DNA from: Bretschneidera sinensis
Lineage: Eukaryota; Streptophyta; Magnoliopsida; Brassicales; Akaniaceae
NCBI GenBank assembly: GCA_023935145.1
Contig: CM043699.1
Coordinates: 69,865,638-69,929,637, forward strand
Direction: 5' to 3'
Length of the DNA: 64,000 nucleotides
The position numbers and the translations under genes were made by a program. Positions within the stretch are counted from its first letter, which is position 1. The number at the start of each line of letters is the position of its first letter. Shown here one piece after another: positions 35,028-46,892 of this stretch. The notes beneath the pieces are model-generated. The model saw nothing but the letters and a program-made list of their open reading frames with translations. It ran no database searches and was not told where the DNA came from.

Positions 35028-36558
35028 AGAAGGAAGCATTGAGTCTAGCTGACGACAATAAACAAAGATGCTGCTTGGGAGGCAACCCAAGGGGAGTTCG
35101 TTTTTTTCTCCTTATTTTCACATTTATATTTTGGTTATTTTTGCATTTTTTTTGCATTTCACCTTACATTGGGGACAATGTAAGTTTTAAGTGTGAGGGA
35201 GGGGATTTAGATTGTGTTTTAAATTTGTTTCTAAAAAAAAAAAGAGTTTGCTTTTTGTTTTTGTGGTTTTCAATGATTTTTGGTTGTGTATGTCATGAGC
35301 AAGATTCAATTGAACTTGAAAATTCATAACATGATTGAATAAGTAATCTTCCAACTTAGAATTAATTTAGTCTAGTTATTTTCTTTGAGAATGGTAGCGA
35401 ATAAATTTAGTAAACAAAAGCTAGTGAGATTTTGAGCCTTTAGACTGACACATCCATATCAGTCTTACTATTTTCTTTCATGTGAGATATTCTTCCATGG
35501 ATTTGTTTATCTAGAACTTGCCTTGATTCTCTTCGATGTCATATTGACACATGCATACATGAACATGATTAAGGCCCTCTTTGTTACAATCTATATAAGC
35601 CAAATAGCCTACCTTGTAATTAATTTTTCCCTTTTGTTGAACCCTTTTGAGCTTTATTTACCTTTTTTTTTCATTTATTGTGAACCCACATTACAAGCTT
35701 TAAACCCAAAAAAACAATGCCTTTACCCAAGCCGTAGAGCTAGTGGAGCATTGTTCATCATTATGATATGTATGGGTGTGCAAGAAATAAGTGTGGGGGT
35801 GAGTTCCATTGTTGATGTAATCAAAAAAAAAAGAAAGAAAGAAAGTAATGGAGGAAATTACTTTTAACGTTACAAACTGTCCATGTTCATAATTCCTCCT
35901 AAAATTCCAAGAAAGGGGTCTGTTTATACGTGATATATAAAGGTGGAAGCTGTTGCGAAGGATTGTTCCCTGCTGCAAACGAAAAGTGTTCCTTTGAACA
36001 ATGTCTTTTTCAATGCAGGAGTTTTACATGGTTTAAATGCTTTAAAGCCAAATCAAAGAAGCTGCTGAATAGACTGATTGGTTTTACATGTCTTATATAT
36101 TCGAGCTTGAGTTGATTCATTTTTACTCCACTAGTTTCGATGGCTTTTGAGCTATATTCCCAAATATTTCCCACCTTGATCCTAAACCCCGTTACAACCT
36201 TTGAAAATTTCTTATGATTCGAGTTATGCATGTGATCCCAGTGGTGGAGAATGAGAAAATATGCAAGGCTATGGTAGATCATTTTCATTGGAATGAGTTT
36301 GAGCGAAACATATACCTTTCAAACACATGAGAGTCGAGTGTTTATTTTCGCGAGAGTCTACATATTTAGTTTACTCCATCTTCGAGTGAAAATGCTTACT
36401 AAGTAATTGTAAGTTGTTTAAGAATGTTTGTTCATGATATGTTATGAGTTTTGAAGAGCTTGGTTGTTTTTTGTTGAGGGTGTTGCAACCTTGGTGTTTT
36501 TGAGAAAGTGAATTTGAGTTTTGCCCGAGGACAAGCAAAAGATAAGTGTGGGCGAATT
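35028..36558 (+). other. Element D 3' noncoding region
   Basis: No gene. Starts with the post-pol block (35039-35084) also seen in A and C. Then come a hairpin (35164-35183) with a G-rich tract (35187-35205), a second internal tract (35786-35803) and the 3' polypurine tract (36544-36558, AAGTGTGGGCGAATT). Small ORFs in it look accidental. Confidence 0.7.
35164..35183 (+). other. Conserved hairpin, element D
   Basis: TTACATTG / CAATGTAA arms with a GGGA loop. It matches the hairpins of A and C in loop and lower stem, and the outer pairs differ by compensating changes. Confidence 0.6.
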
Positions 36559-36697
36559 TGATGAGAATGCAAAATGTCATACTTTTCTCCCTTAATGTTT
36601 AGTTTTTTTTAATAAATATTTGGTGCCTAAATGTACTAATTATTCTTATATTTTTATTTAGGATACAAATGAAGGTGTTAAGTGCAAAACGAAACTA
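36559..36697 (+). repeat. Element D 3' LTR, first part only
   Basis: Begins TGATGAGAATGC right after the polypurine tract. The remainder is lost at the junction with remnant G. Confidence 0.6.
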
Positions 36698-37071
36698 ATT
36701 AAATGAACTTTCCATAAATTATGATAACAATTTGAATAAGACTATTTTACAAATAATATCCATAGACATCAAATGTCACTGTCTTGTAAGGCATACTTTT
36801 AACAATCTCACACTTGTACTAAAGTCATTCATGTATCTAATATATATCTTCTCAAGATGATGATTAAGGTGTTGTTGTGTCAATGCCTTAGTTAGTGGAC
36901 TTGTTGTATTCTCTACCGACACAACCTTTTGAATGCTCACGTCCCCTCTTTCAATGATTTCTCTAATCAAGTGGAAACGACACTTAATGTGCTTAAATTT
37001 CTAATGAGACCTTGGTTCCTTGGCTTGAACTATCACCCTATTGTTGTCATAGTATAGAGGTATCATGAATG
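36698..37071 (-). pseudogene. Remnant G: copia RNaseH end, PPT and LTR start, inverted
   Basis: Minus sense: RNaseH C-terminal part with VIVQAKEPRSH, then FHLIREIIERGDVSIQKV, PLTKAL and IRYMNDF (36776-37055). Next come a polypurine tract (AAGTGTGAGATTG, about 36805-36817) and about 105 bp of LTR start (36804 downward, TGTTAAAAGTATGCC). The LTR continues in the opposite direction from 37072, so this piece is inverted relative to the rest. It is a different copia lineage from Copia-1/2/3. Confidence 0.75.
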
Positions 37072-38522
37072 TTTGTTTAATTATATTGTCATGATTAAGT
37101 CCATAAAGTAAGCAATGGAGATAGGATTATGATGAGATCATAATTTTGAGACCTAGACTTCTCGAAATCTTTTCTCTTAAATGTTCATGGTCGTAGGATA
37201 CTAAGTGGACAATTAGTAATCTAGATAGACTAGTACATACTATGTTTGCTCAAATGGGAGGGTGACTGATCTCAATGTCACTTGTGTGGTAGACATTAAA
37301 ATAAGTATGTAAGTGCTCATTACAAACTGAGTTCACTGAACATGACTCGACATAAGAACACCTAATGGATTTTTACTTTTTGTCAATAGGTAGTTCTTAT
37401 GTTACAGTTGTACATGTGATCATTACACTTGAGGCACCATGATTAACTTATGTGTGACTTATTAAACTTTGATGCTATTTAATATTGTTCTATTCATGGA
37501 TCATTAATTGGTAGTAATTGGGTATAATGGGTTTCAATAGAGGTATGTGAGTGTACAAAAATGGATCTATCACTCCTAATTAAAAAGAGAGAATATTATA
37601 TGTGATCTACTAAGATATAATTTAGGAAGTTCCTTGGCCAAGGCAGGGTGAGAATTAGAAAGGAGTTTCTAATTTCACTATAAGAATTATATTCTTGAGA
37701 TCTAAACACATAGTATTAATGCTAAGGGTTTGATAGTAATTTCATAACCAAATTAGCTTAATCAGGACATTACATGATGGAATGGTTGAATTGCATGGTA
37801 ACTGATAACGGAAATGTTCAAGGCTTCACAACCAAATTTTCATTATCTAGGTAGTTATGATCTACAGCTAGGTGTCACTCATGATTGCAGAAACCTTAAG
37901 AATTAATTTAATAAACAATTAATTAATTCTTATAAAATGGAGAATCAAAAGGAGTTTTGATTCAAAATAAATTAGGAGTTTTAATTAATTAGAAAGGGTT
38001 CCAATTGTAATTACATAAAAGTTATATCCTATAACCATATTTGTTTGATCCTAACGGGTCACACACATAAGGGGAAATGTTTAATTAGGAAATAACTATA
38101 GGGGTTTAGTTTACAATTAATTGTTAGTTTCTCCTAACACTAACACTATAGAAAGTTTATTAGTGTGTAGATTTTTGCTAGCACACCATTCTATACACAA
38201 GTTTCTCTAAGAGATTTTAGACTATTCTATTCCCAAAAGAGAGAAATTCTAATTCAAAATTTGCCTTGTGTGGACTTTCTATTGAGATCACATAATTTTG
38301 TGATTGTTGTGGATTCAAGAATGCAAGAATTTGGATTCAGGAATATTGTAGAATTCAAGCACAACAAATTCATAGAGTGAAGAACACAGCAAATCAAAGG
38401 TAATATTTCTATCCTTGAATGTTCTTGGTGTTATACATAAATCATAAGGTGATTAAGGGTTTTATAGGAATCAATGACAAATTTTAATTTCTCATTGCGT
38501 TTTCTACATTGATTTCATTCAA
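37072..38522 (+). repeat. Remnant G: copia LTR, remainder
   Basis: About 1.45 kb without a gene. Its content (GACCTAGACTTCTCGAAATC, CGTAGGATACTAAGTGGACA, AACGGGTCACACACATAAGG) is the kind of sequence I associate with LTRs of copia elements whose pol ends in IRYM-type RNaseH. The right edge is approximate, set where gypsy gag begins. No second LTR or internal region was found. Confidence 0.5.
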
Positions 38523-40032
38523 ATTGAGCCCAAGTTAGGCTAGCTTGACAAATTCTAGCTCTGATAGATTAACCAGGCAATAATTTTTTGCTCTTTTGAA
38601 ATGAGCCAGATATTTCTCATCGGTTTCATTCGGTTGTTGGCGTAGCCTGGATAAGTAAACTATAGAGGTCTTTGGTGTGCTCTTGAAAAACTGATTATGG
38701 AACTTTTCTTCTCTCCCTGGCAAAGAAGAAACAAAATTATGTAGTTGATTTATATACCAAGAAAAAGAAATACCAGTAAAAGAATTTCAAAATAAACATT
38801 ATTTCAGATAATCATTATTAGATTCTTCTCCACATTGAATAGTAAATCTACAAATATGTTCCACTACAGACTACTTTCCTTCGCCAGAATATAAGGTAAA
38901 TTCTAACACTTTGAACCCTCTAGGTAATTCATACAATTAATCAACCCAGCCAGGGTAGGGCTTTCTATATGCTAATCTAATGGCCTTTTTAGGTTTGACT
39001 TGGCCTACCATCTCATGAACCATATTCTTTATAGTATTTCTATCTAATATGTTGGCAAGATTAGGAAGTGTCGATTTCCCCCTATTCGAAGATCAAACAC
39101 GTGTTGCTCTTCTTGCCTTGGTTTAGGCTTGAAAATAGAGTTGTTTTGGACAATCAAATTTTTTTAATAAGGTGACCTTATCCCTTTACATGGTTTTTCA
39201 AGGCTTAGGACATTTCTTTCTGGGCCTATATTTCGATGTTTTGGCCCTTCTCGAATAGTTCTATCAGGAAGCCTTTCAAACCTTTTGGTTGTTCCCTCCA
39301 GGCTTAGAACAATCCTAGGTGGGCAAAGATTCAAACATTTTGCACTTTCGGGGGTAAAATTATGTCGCTTAAAGGCAGGTCTTTCATATTGGGGTAAAGG
39401 TTTTTCCCTCTGAAACTCAAACATTGGCCTTTCAGCTAGCCTATTAACAATAGAGTTAGGGTTTTTAGCTGTAAAAGTTCTACTCTCAGTAATATTTTCC
39501 AGAGGTTGGAAATTCCTTCTCTAATTACTTTCCTCAGGGTCAAATTTGGGATTTTCCTCCCTAAAGGTCTTTCGGGCATGTTTTTTCTTAGGGAAAAAAT
39601 CATCTCAGCTATGAGTCTTTCTTGTTTCTTTTCTTGGTGTTCCAAAAATTCAAGTATCCTCTCAAAGGTTTGTTTCTGCCTGATGATGAACTAGCTCAGT
39701 TGATGTGATCTAGCATTAGTCTTGTGCATAATATCTCATAAAGTATTATTTAAATCTTTAAGCAAACGCTGACCAAGGCTTTCAGCCAAATCATTTAGGG
39801 TTATACTACCAGGGATAAAAGATACTTGTTGGTCATCCTGTTGCAGTAGATAATTCTCTACCCACTCTTCTTCTGGTGCCTCAACGATTTGTACTTCCAG
39901 ATCAACTTCTTGGTTCTGCACTTTAGCGACCAGTCTAATATTTCTTCTCACCATTTCATTAGGCTCCAATGGACATGCAAAAAAATATGTTCGATTTGGA
40001 ACAATCGTTGGTAGAATATTCATGCAGAGCAT
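38523..40032 (-). pseudogene. Ty3/gypsy gag remnant (element I)
   Basis: Minus sense from MLCMNILPTIVPNRTYFF: an N-terminal part ending SLGQRLLKDL (39736-40032), a charged region (39164-39645), then the gag core in several frames, ending FHNQFFKSTPKTS, YLSRLRQQPNETDEKYLAHF and ELEFVKLA (38535-38723). This is the retrotransposon gag domain of a Ty3/gypsy group distinct from Athila and Tekay. At least six stops or frameshifts. Protease and pol are absent on the left, where remnant G abuts. LTRs not identified. Confidence 0.75.
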
Positions 40033-41039
40033 GCTAGAACCTTTCTAAGGTTCAAAGATTCATGTTATACCTAAAGTAAATTCGGTAAAAGTAATAAAAT
40101 AAGATCTGATGATTATAGTAATTGGGTCCCTTCTACAAAATTATGAAACACAAAGCAGTGTAATTATCTAAGTAGAATGTTGAAATGGTGGACGAGAAAT
40201 AAAAACATTCAAGCAACATTATTTTCATTGATGGCTTCTAGAATATTCAAATAAAACTATAAATAATTGAACAACTTGCTAGAATATTAGTGATTAGGCT
40301 AATGCTACCTTGAGAGATTTGATTAACATTACTTGATTGAACCCTTGTTGGGAATTAGCATACTTACTGAGTACTATAATATTTACTTCACTGCTTGATT
40401 AAGTGCTTGAAAAGGATTACTTGAGCACTTACTCCTTGAGCTGCTATGAACTACTTGGTTGATGAGGATCTTCTACTGCTACAATGCTCCTTAAGTTGAG
40501 GTTTTGAGAATTACTACTATTACTAGTGCTCCTTGAGTTGATGCTTTGAGAGAAACTACTACTTCTAATAGTTTTACTTGAGTTGGGGCTTTGAGAACTA
40601 CTACTACTAGTGCTCCTTGAGCTGATTTGATTTGATTTGATTTGATTTAGATTTGCATTTTATTTGGTTAGTTGGAGGGTGTTTTGGAAGTGTACATGTA
40701 CTTTGGTATTTATAGGCCTTCAAGAATTGGCCTCCAAGTAGAACTTCTCCACTTCTTTTTCTCATGGCTCCATGATCATAGGTGAGCCATTTTTTTCCTT
40801 TTCTTGGGATACAATTCTCCATTATCTAATGATCTTCTGGCAGCAACTTCATATCACGCCTCTATGAATGAGACTTTTTAGGTTCATGGATGCATCAAAA
40901 TAATTATGTTTCCTATTGTTTCTCCCATTTCAATGGCTGGATAATGATATTCTATCACCTAGCCATCTAAATGAACCTTAATTCCTAAGTAATAGGAAGT
41001 TATTCTAGTTATCCAATAGTGTTATGCCACTTGGCCATC
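40033..41039. other. Noncoding stretch with tandem repeats
   Basis: Probably the leader or LTR of the gag remnant, but I could not place LTR ends. Contains 3-4 degenerate ~60 bp repeats with CTACTACTAGTGCTCCTTGA and TTGAGTTGATGCTTTGAGA (40460-40620) and an (ATTTG)5 run (40624-40648). Confidence 0.5.
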
Positions 41040-43689
41040 TGTAGGCACCCAATTTTGTATCATTTGATAAATGATACTCCACTTTCTTAGAACTTTATGA
41101 AAACAAAAAAGGTGATGAGTTCCATATGTGATTGAGGTTCATTCCTTTCTAAGTTCAAGTGCTTAACATGTCAAGTGTTGATTGATACAAGAGAATAGGA
41201 TAATTCCAAAGCCATAAAAGATGACTTTGCAAAAAGAATCGTTTTTTCTATTTTGCGAACTTGACTTTCGAGTTTAATAACTTTTCTATTCCAAACACTT
41301 AAGAACCTTCCCTTCTTGAGATCAAAGTAAATTTTAATTATCTTTCCAACGATATATTATGGGAGTTGATCTGATATGAGAGGAGTGAGAACTTAATTAT
41401 TTATCGAAATAGTGTCAAAACTTGCCAGTTTTAGTGTCTAGGCTTAAATTTAAAATTTGTGACAAATTTGAACTTCAAAATGCTGATATGAAAAAGAACT
41501 CTCTAGGATATCTATAAATTTCAATAACATCCCCAAACTCATCCATACGTGTGAGAACGACCTGTTCCAAGTTAGGGTCCAGAATTCATCTCTTTTCCTA
41601 ATTAGTGTGGGAATTAGATTTGGAAAGTCATTAAACACTTGCCTATTCTTTCTAGGATGGTAAGATCTTACTCCTAACCCTAATAAAACCTTTTAAACCT
41701 TATAAATATTCTACTTAACATCCCTAAAGGGGATCCTTTCTAGCTCTTTTTATCTCTACACAAACTGTAGAGAATTAAAACCCTAATTTTTCAAATTTTT
41801 ACCTTCTTCTCCACCAAAACACAAACTCTAGCCTCTAAAAACTCATCTAACATAAAACAAATCCCCCACTTAATACCCAACTAAGATTCTCCATTAAAAA
41901 GGTTTTATTTTCGTGATTCATCAACTCTTTGATAATGGTAAGCGACAAATAATGTCTAATTTGTTCTCCGATCAAGCACAATGTAACGGCGTCTTCTTGA
42001 GAGTTCCAAAGAGACAAACACCCAATTTAGAGGGAGGAGAAGATTTTTTTTACCTTATAATCTCGTGAAAATCTATTTCACAAACATTCAAGGAAGCTAT
42101 TTGTTGATCTTCGCAAGAGTTTTACGTGTAATCAAGGTTATACTCAAGTAAAGTTTCTTGTATATTTTTGTTTTGTTCTTTGGATATTTAGTTTGATTTA
42201 ACTTGCTGGTTTAATGTTTTAATTCAAGTTTAATCTTTTTTTCATGGCCTAAATATATTCATATATGATTTCTTGAATTTGTTTAAGTGTTCTTTTAATT
42301 GGAAACTTTTTTGAATTAAGTGTGAAAATCAAAAACATGAGACTAAAAAGAGTTTGATGAGCAAACTTTATGGCCGCCACTTCAAAGTGGCATACCGTAA
42401 TGTCCCACCACTTCAAAAGAGGTAGCCAGAGCCTAATTTTTTTTTCCCTTTTTGCTTGTTTCATTCCCAGTTTGTTTCCCTTGATTTGTTTGAATGTTTG
42501 CATGACTTTCAAAATGTTTTAATGACTCACAAGATATCTAGAAAATTCATTATTGTATGATTTAGGGTTTATCATGCATTGATATTGATCATTGATTTAC
42601 ATCTAAGTATATGCTTGATTATATGCTCATATATGCCCTCTTTGCTTTGATTGGCTCCTAAATCACTATCATGTTGTTCCTATGTTTAGTATGATGATTT
42701 AATCATGTTAAAGTTTTTTTTATTTATTTTTTATTTTTTTATCCATGTTTGCATGTTATCTTGATGATTAGGTATAGTTTAAACTCTCTTTGGTGCTTAA
42801 ATGATTCCATAGCTTCGATCCTTCATCATGTGTTCTTGAATGATTGATTTTGATTGATAAAATGTTATACTTTCTCTTATGTGTCTAAATCTCTTTGCTA
42901 TGCTCGCATATGTTTCACATCTTCAAATTAACATAGTTTAGCTATTGTTTTTCTCTTGAATCATGAGTTATACTTTTTTTGTTTTAATGGTTATTCATGT
43001 GATTGTTTGCTAGTACAAATTAAACTCCAATGTTGTTGCTTGATAATGCTTATTTGAGTTCATGCTTTAGGTGTAATGCAAATTATCATGTTATTTATCT
43101 GATTGAGATGATTTGTTGAGGTTATTAGTTGTTATCCATACAAGTTATGATCATGATTTGTTTCCTCTTCCATTATTTATCTTCATAATTTCCCTATATT
43201 TACATTATCCTCGATTTGCTTTACTTGCTTTCTTTCAAGTTATATCAATTTTTGGGATTGTAAGTTCTGGTTAGGCATTGTTTCATTTATTACTATTTCC
43301 CTATAATTTCGTTCATTATTCATTTTAGGGATGTAAGTCGCGTTTAGGCACCTTTTTTCACTAATTTCCTATAATCGCACTTTACTTTTCTCGCATTTCA
43401 ACTACTATGGATGGATGATATATCTTATCATTGCTTGATCATATATTATGTGTGCTCTCATGTTCATTGTTTGATTGTGTGATCACTAAATTAACAAAAA
43501 AAAACTAATTAATAGTTAACCGCATAAAAGATATCCATTTGAAATGCAAGAGTAAGGAGTAAACCACTCAAGGTCTAGGTATGTGTAGGTGCTCAATTGT
43601 GACCTTCCCACCATGTACCCAATCTTCGAACCTATGAATCTAGACTCTCAATTGACCATTGGCTAAAGGTTTCTTAGTCCTTAAAACCA
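41040..43689 (+). repeat. Probable LTR of a Tat/Ogre-like gypsy element (H)
   Basis: Starts TGTAGGCACCCAATTTTGT and ends near TTAGTCCTTAAAACCA. A TATA-like TTATAAATA lies at about 41701, followed by a long AT-rich stretch without genes. The tail (GACCTTCCCACCATGTACCC, AATCTTCGAACC) and the start look like Tat/Ogre-type plant LTRs as I remember them. No second LTR is seen, so it may be a solo LTR plus leader or a truncated element. Confidence 0.45.
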
Positions 43690-44344
43690 AGTAGTGACTC
43701 ATTGATGTGATTATCTGCCAATGACCTTGTGTCATTGGCATGTCCTTCGGCACCCTTTTAGATAATCCATTGAGGAGAAGTTGTCCCTTCGATTTGTCTC
43801 TTATGACAATATGCACATATCACGATTTGAGTGGTGACCGCGAGGTGCTATCTTGTATCCCAAACCATCCAATCCACTCACCATCTTTAAGCATTAAGAA
43901 GTGGTTAATCTTAATTTATCTGCACTAAATCGATAGTTTAAGAGATAAAAATTCAAAATAGATAAATATACTAGCTTGCGTGGCGTCCTACTTAATGCCT
44001 AAATCTGGGCCCACTATAAGTGGCCTTTAACATTATCTTTTTAGACATGATTTGCTAGAACTCAAATCATTTTAATTTCAAATGCAATTAGCCCACATTA
44101 ATTCCCAGCAAAGTGATTGATTTAATAGTCTATGGATTAATTTTTCTTTCACTAAGCCATGATCCATTAACTTAATTAAAAGGCCTAAAAAGCCTATTTA
44201 ATTATTGTTATTATTTCTTGGCTTATCTATGGTACGGCCCAAATTGGATTTAATTTGACTCGAATTCTTTGGGCCCAAATTGGGTATAAATAGAAAACAA
44301 GCAAAATCAAAATTTTAATTTCCAAAGACTAAAAAAAAATTCTT
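43690..44344 (+). other. Possible PBS and leader of element H; U3-like tract
   Basis: GTAGTGACTCA (43691-43701) resembles a decayed GTGGCGACTCC primer site of Tat-like elements. The following ~250 bp (GTCCCTTCGATTTGTCTCTT, GAGTGGTGACCGCGAGGTGC) reads like the conserved leader of that group. Further right, GGGTATAAATAGA (44280-44292) looks like a TATA box from another LTR. No gene seen. Confidence 0.4.
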
Positions 44345-45219
44345 TTTATTTTTCTACCCAGCGGTGGGTATTGAAAGACTCAGCCACAAGTAAAGCATAT
44401 CCAAACATCATTGTTCTATGATGTTCATTGACACAAACTAAGATAACTATGGCTTCATATATATTTTTTTTTTTTGTAAGTTGAATTGAAGACTACCACA
44501 TCGCCGAAAAATGCATAATTTGCACAAGTTTTCAAACAGTTCTCACCATCAATGTTGTACTGAAAATAAAAGAATTTATCTCTTTTTGACTATCAAGTTA
44601 GCTTTCGTACCCTCTGCATCTCCATCCTTTATTAATTCTCTTTGATCATAGAAAATTTGGTTGTACAAGTCCTTCTGCTTAAACCCAACATTTATCTCCC
44701 AGCTTGTCTAGCCATAAGATCCATCGTTTAAGTGACTTTTACACCAACGCTATGCACATGTTTGAGCTTTATCAGCATTAGATAGTAGACATTAACTGTT
44801 GTGAGCAAAAAAAGTGAACTTGATTTGGAAGGATCAACATATTGTTATGCTTCATTATAAACTTTTTTATAGTCCATTTTTCTAAGAATATGTCTAATTT
44901 AATGAAAAATATTGCAAGACTACATGTTCTTGATATCACTCTATAATCCTATTTATGGTCTATTGAATTCATATACTTCTTTTCTTGAACCTTTTGTCGA
45001 TAACACACCCTAAAATAAATAATGTCCTTGGTTTATTATCTCTCTTTCAAGTCAAACTTATTAATACAGAAGCCAATTACCCTTCCATATATGTTATAAA
45101 AAGTTCTCAACGTCTTCAGTCGAATCAAATTGCATTCCAATGACATCATTTTCACTGATTTCTTTATAACCATCATTAGACAATTCACATAGAACTTCAT
45201 TTAAGTTTGTTGTCATTTT
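44345..45219 (-). pseudogene. FAR1/FHY3-related (MULE transposase family) pseudogene
   Basis: Minus sense, pieced from three frames. From MTTNLNEVLCEL come an FAR1 DNA-binding region (GMQFDSTEDVENF; later WTIKKFIMKHNN and LPNQVHF), a middle part (DLMARQAG, NVGFKQKDLYNQIFYDQREL, KDGDAEGTKANL), then the start of the MULE transposase domain (FFYFQYNIDGENCLK, FGDVVVFNSTY, FGYALLVAESFNTHRW). Around five stops and frameshifts, including TAA inside the DNA-binding part and a poly-T run at 44465-44480. Only about 290 codons of a normally much longer protein remain. It is either a dead FAR1-related gene or the transposase relic of a Mutator-like element; no terminal inverted repeats were found. Confidence 0.75.
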
Positions 45220-45691
45220 GTGCAACTTTCTTTTATCCTTTTGATCAATTTAACGAAATAAATCATGAAGAGAGAGAGAGAGAGAAAGGTTTCTAAAACA
45301 TTCATTTGTTACCTATCAATATTATTATTATTTTTAGTAATAATTATGATATATTTTTTTTTATCTAACTACTACTATTTTATTGTTCGACAATTGACAA
45401 ACAATAATTACAATCCAAACGTTTAACATTAATAAAGTTAAGTGTTATGATATGTGTCCGCATATTATTCCCAATTGGCAAATAGTTATCAACAAGAAAA
45501 TACTTGTAATAAACTATATGTCAATTAAAAAATAGTAAATACAAGTAAAAATTTTACCCATTGACAATCAACTTTACAATCAAATGCATTGCCAATTAGC
45601 AAGCCATACATTGAAACAAAAGGTTTGCCAATTGGCATACGCGATAGAGGAGATATAGTTAGCTAGTCATACTATTTGGCAATTGGCAAAA
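45220..45691. other. AT-rich spacer with (GA)n and GCCAATTGGC repeats
   Basis: No gene. A GA microsatellite at 45268-45287. From about 45470 onward there are several palindromic CCAATTGGCAA-type motifs (45472, 45588, 45627, 45680). The last ~50 bp form the left part of the repeat unit into which Copia-3 inserted. Confidence 0.6.
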
Positions 45692-45696
45692 CATTG

Positions 45697-46654
45697 TGTT
45701 GGTATTTGTCTAAGGTTTAAACATGGTTAAGGTTTAAACACGGTTGGAAGAGGTCGAGCATGAAGTCCTTGAAGCCTCAGCACACTAGAAGAGTGTGCCT
45801 CAGTATGTAAGCAACAAAAAAGGGTCCAGCAAAATGAGTGTGCGCACCAGGTCAGGCCACAGCCTTCCCTAGTCTAGGCTACGGTGCCCAAAAGGTGGAA
45901 AGCTGGAGGAAGGTCAAGGCCACGATGCCCTCTCCCTAAGGCCGCGGTGCCTAGAACCTTGCTAAAGAGGTATTTTGCCTTGAGCCGCGGTGCCGCCTGT
46001 TTCAGGCCGCACCTTGAAGGCAAACTGAAGCACACATGATTCAGCCTTTCAAGTGGTTCGTGATGGATGTTCAAAATGCACAGCTTAACTTAAGATTGAT
46101 CAAAGGCCATGGTTGATTGGTCATCAAGATCTAAGGGTGGAAAATGACACTCAAGATTGATCAAGAAGTTGATGCACTATATAAAGGGTCACCTAGCTTC
46201 ATTCTCATCAATTAATTGAGAGATTACAAGAGACACATTGTGACATACAAGTGATCGTTACACAAGAGAGAATTGAGTGAGAGTGCAAAGACACTAAACA
46301 CAAGAGGGACTCATTGTAGAGAGGCTGGTTATACAGAGAGAGTAGTATAGATTTGATAAAGAGCTTTTGTAATAGTTCTTATCATCTTCTTTCTTCTCTT
46401 CTTAGTTTCTTCAAGAACTTGAGCTTCTTGGAGAGGGGTTGCTGTGATTGTAAAAGAACCATTGATTTAGTGAAGAGAGTTCAAAGGAACTCACAGGGAC
46501 ATAGGCTATTGTCGAACCTCGATAACAAATCGCTTGTCTTCTTTCTTTCTTTCATTTCTGTTTCTGTTTTCGATTCCAAATCTTTACAAGTCATTCTAGA
46601 CTTGGGTGTTTGGAAGATCACCACCTGGGCATCTTGTCAAGGTGATTTCCAACA
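45697..46654 (+). repeat. Copia-3 5' LTR
   Basis: 958 bp, TGTTGG to CCAACA. TATA box at 46178-46185. A 16 bp duplication of AAGGTTTAAACATGGT lies near its start (45712-45741), and its U3 contains several GGCCGCGGTGCC-like motifs (45880-46015). Confidence 0.93.
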
Positions 46655-46655
46655 G

Positions 46656-46667
46656 TGGTATCAGAGC
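46656..46667 (+). other. Primer binding site, initiator tRNA-Met (Copia-3)
   Basis: TGGTATCAGAGC, exact complement of the plant initiator tRNA-Met 3' end, one base after the LTR. Confidence 0.92.
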
Positions 46668-46892
46668 TTGCACAGCTGGGTGTCGGAGCAAGAACAAGAA
46701 GGTGACGGAGTCAAGACTCCAAGAATCAAAAATCAACTTCTTGGGTGATTCAAGAACGAAGTAAAGATCAAGATCAGATCATATTCTTGAGAGTGATTCA
46801 AGAACGATGTTAAGATCCATCTTCGATAGTGTTCTTGAGGTTGAAGAAAGTATTTGTGGGTATTGCATAAATCTGGGATTTTCTCCGCAAAG

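Larger units (their letters stand above)
22792..36697 (+). mobile_element. Element D, outermost Athila-like Ty3/gypsy, partial
   Basis: Plus-strand pol from the RT/RNaseH junction onward (22792-24161), then the pol C-terminus (34984-35027), a 1.5 kb 3' noncoding region and the first ~140 bp of a 3' LTR (36559 onward). The 5' half lies left of the window, displaced by insertion of A; E splits the integrase. The LTR start TGATGAGAATGC differs from A, C and E, so D belongs to a different family. Confidence 0.8.

Noticed and set aside
35024..36288. Several 60-115 codon ORFs in the D 3' region
   Set aside because: No domains, low-complexity translation, and the corresponding region in C is noncoding.
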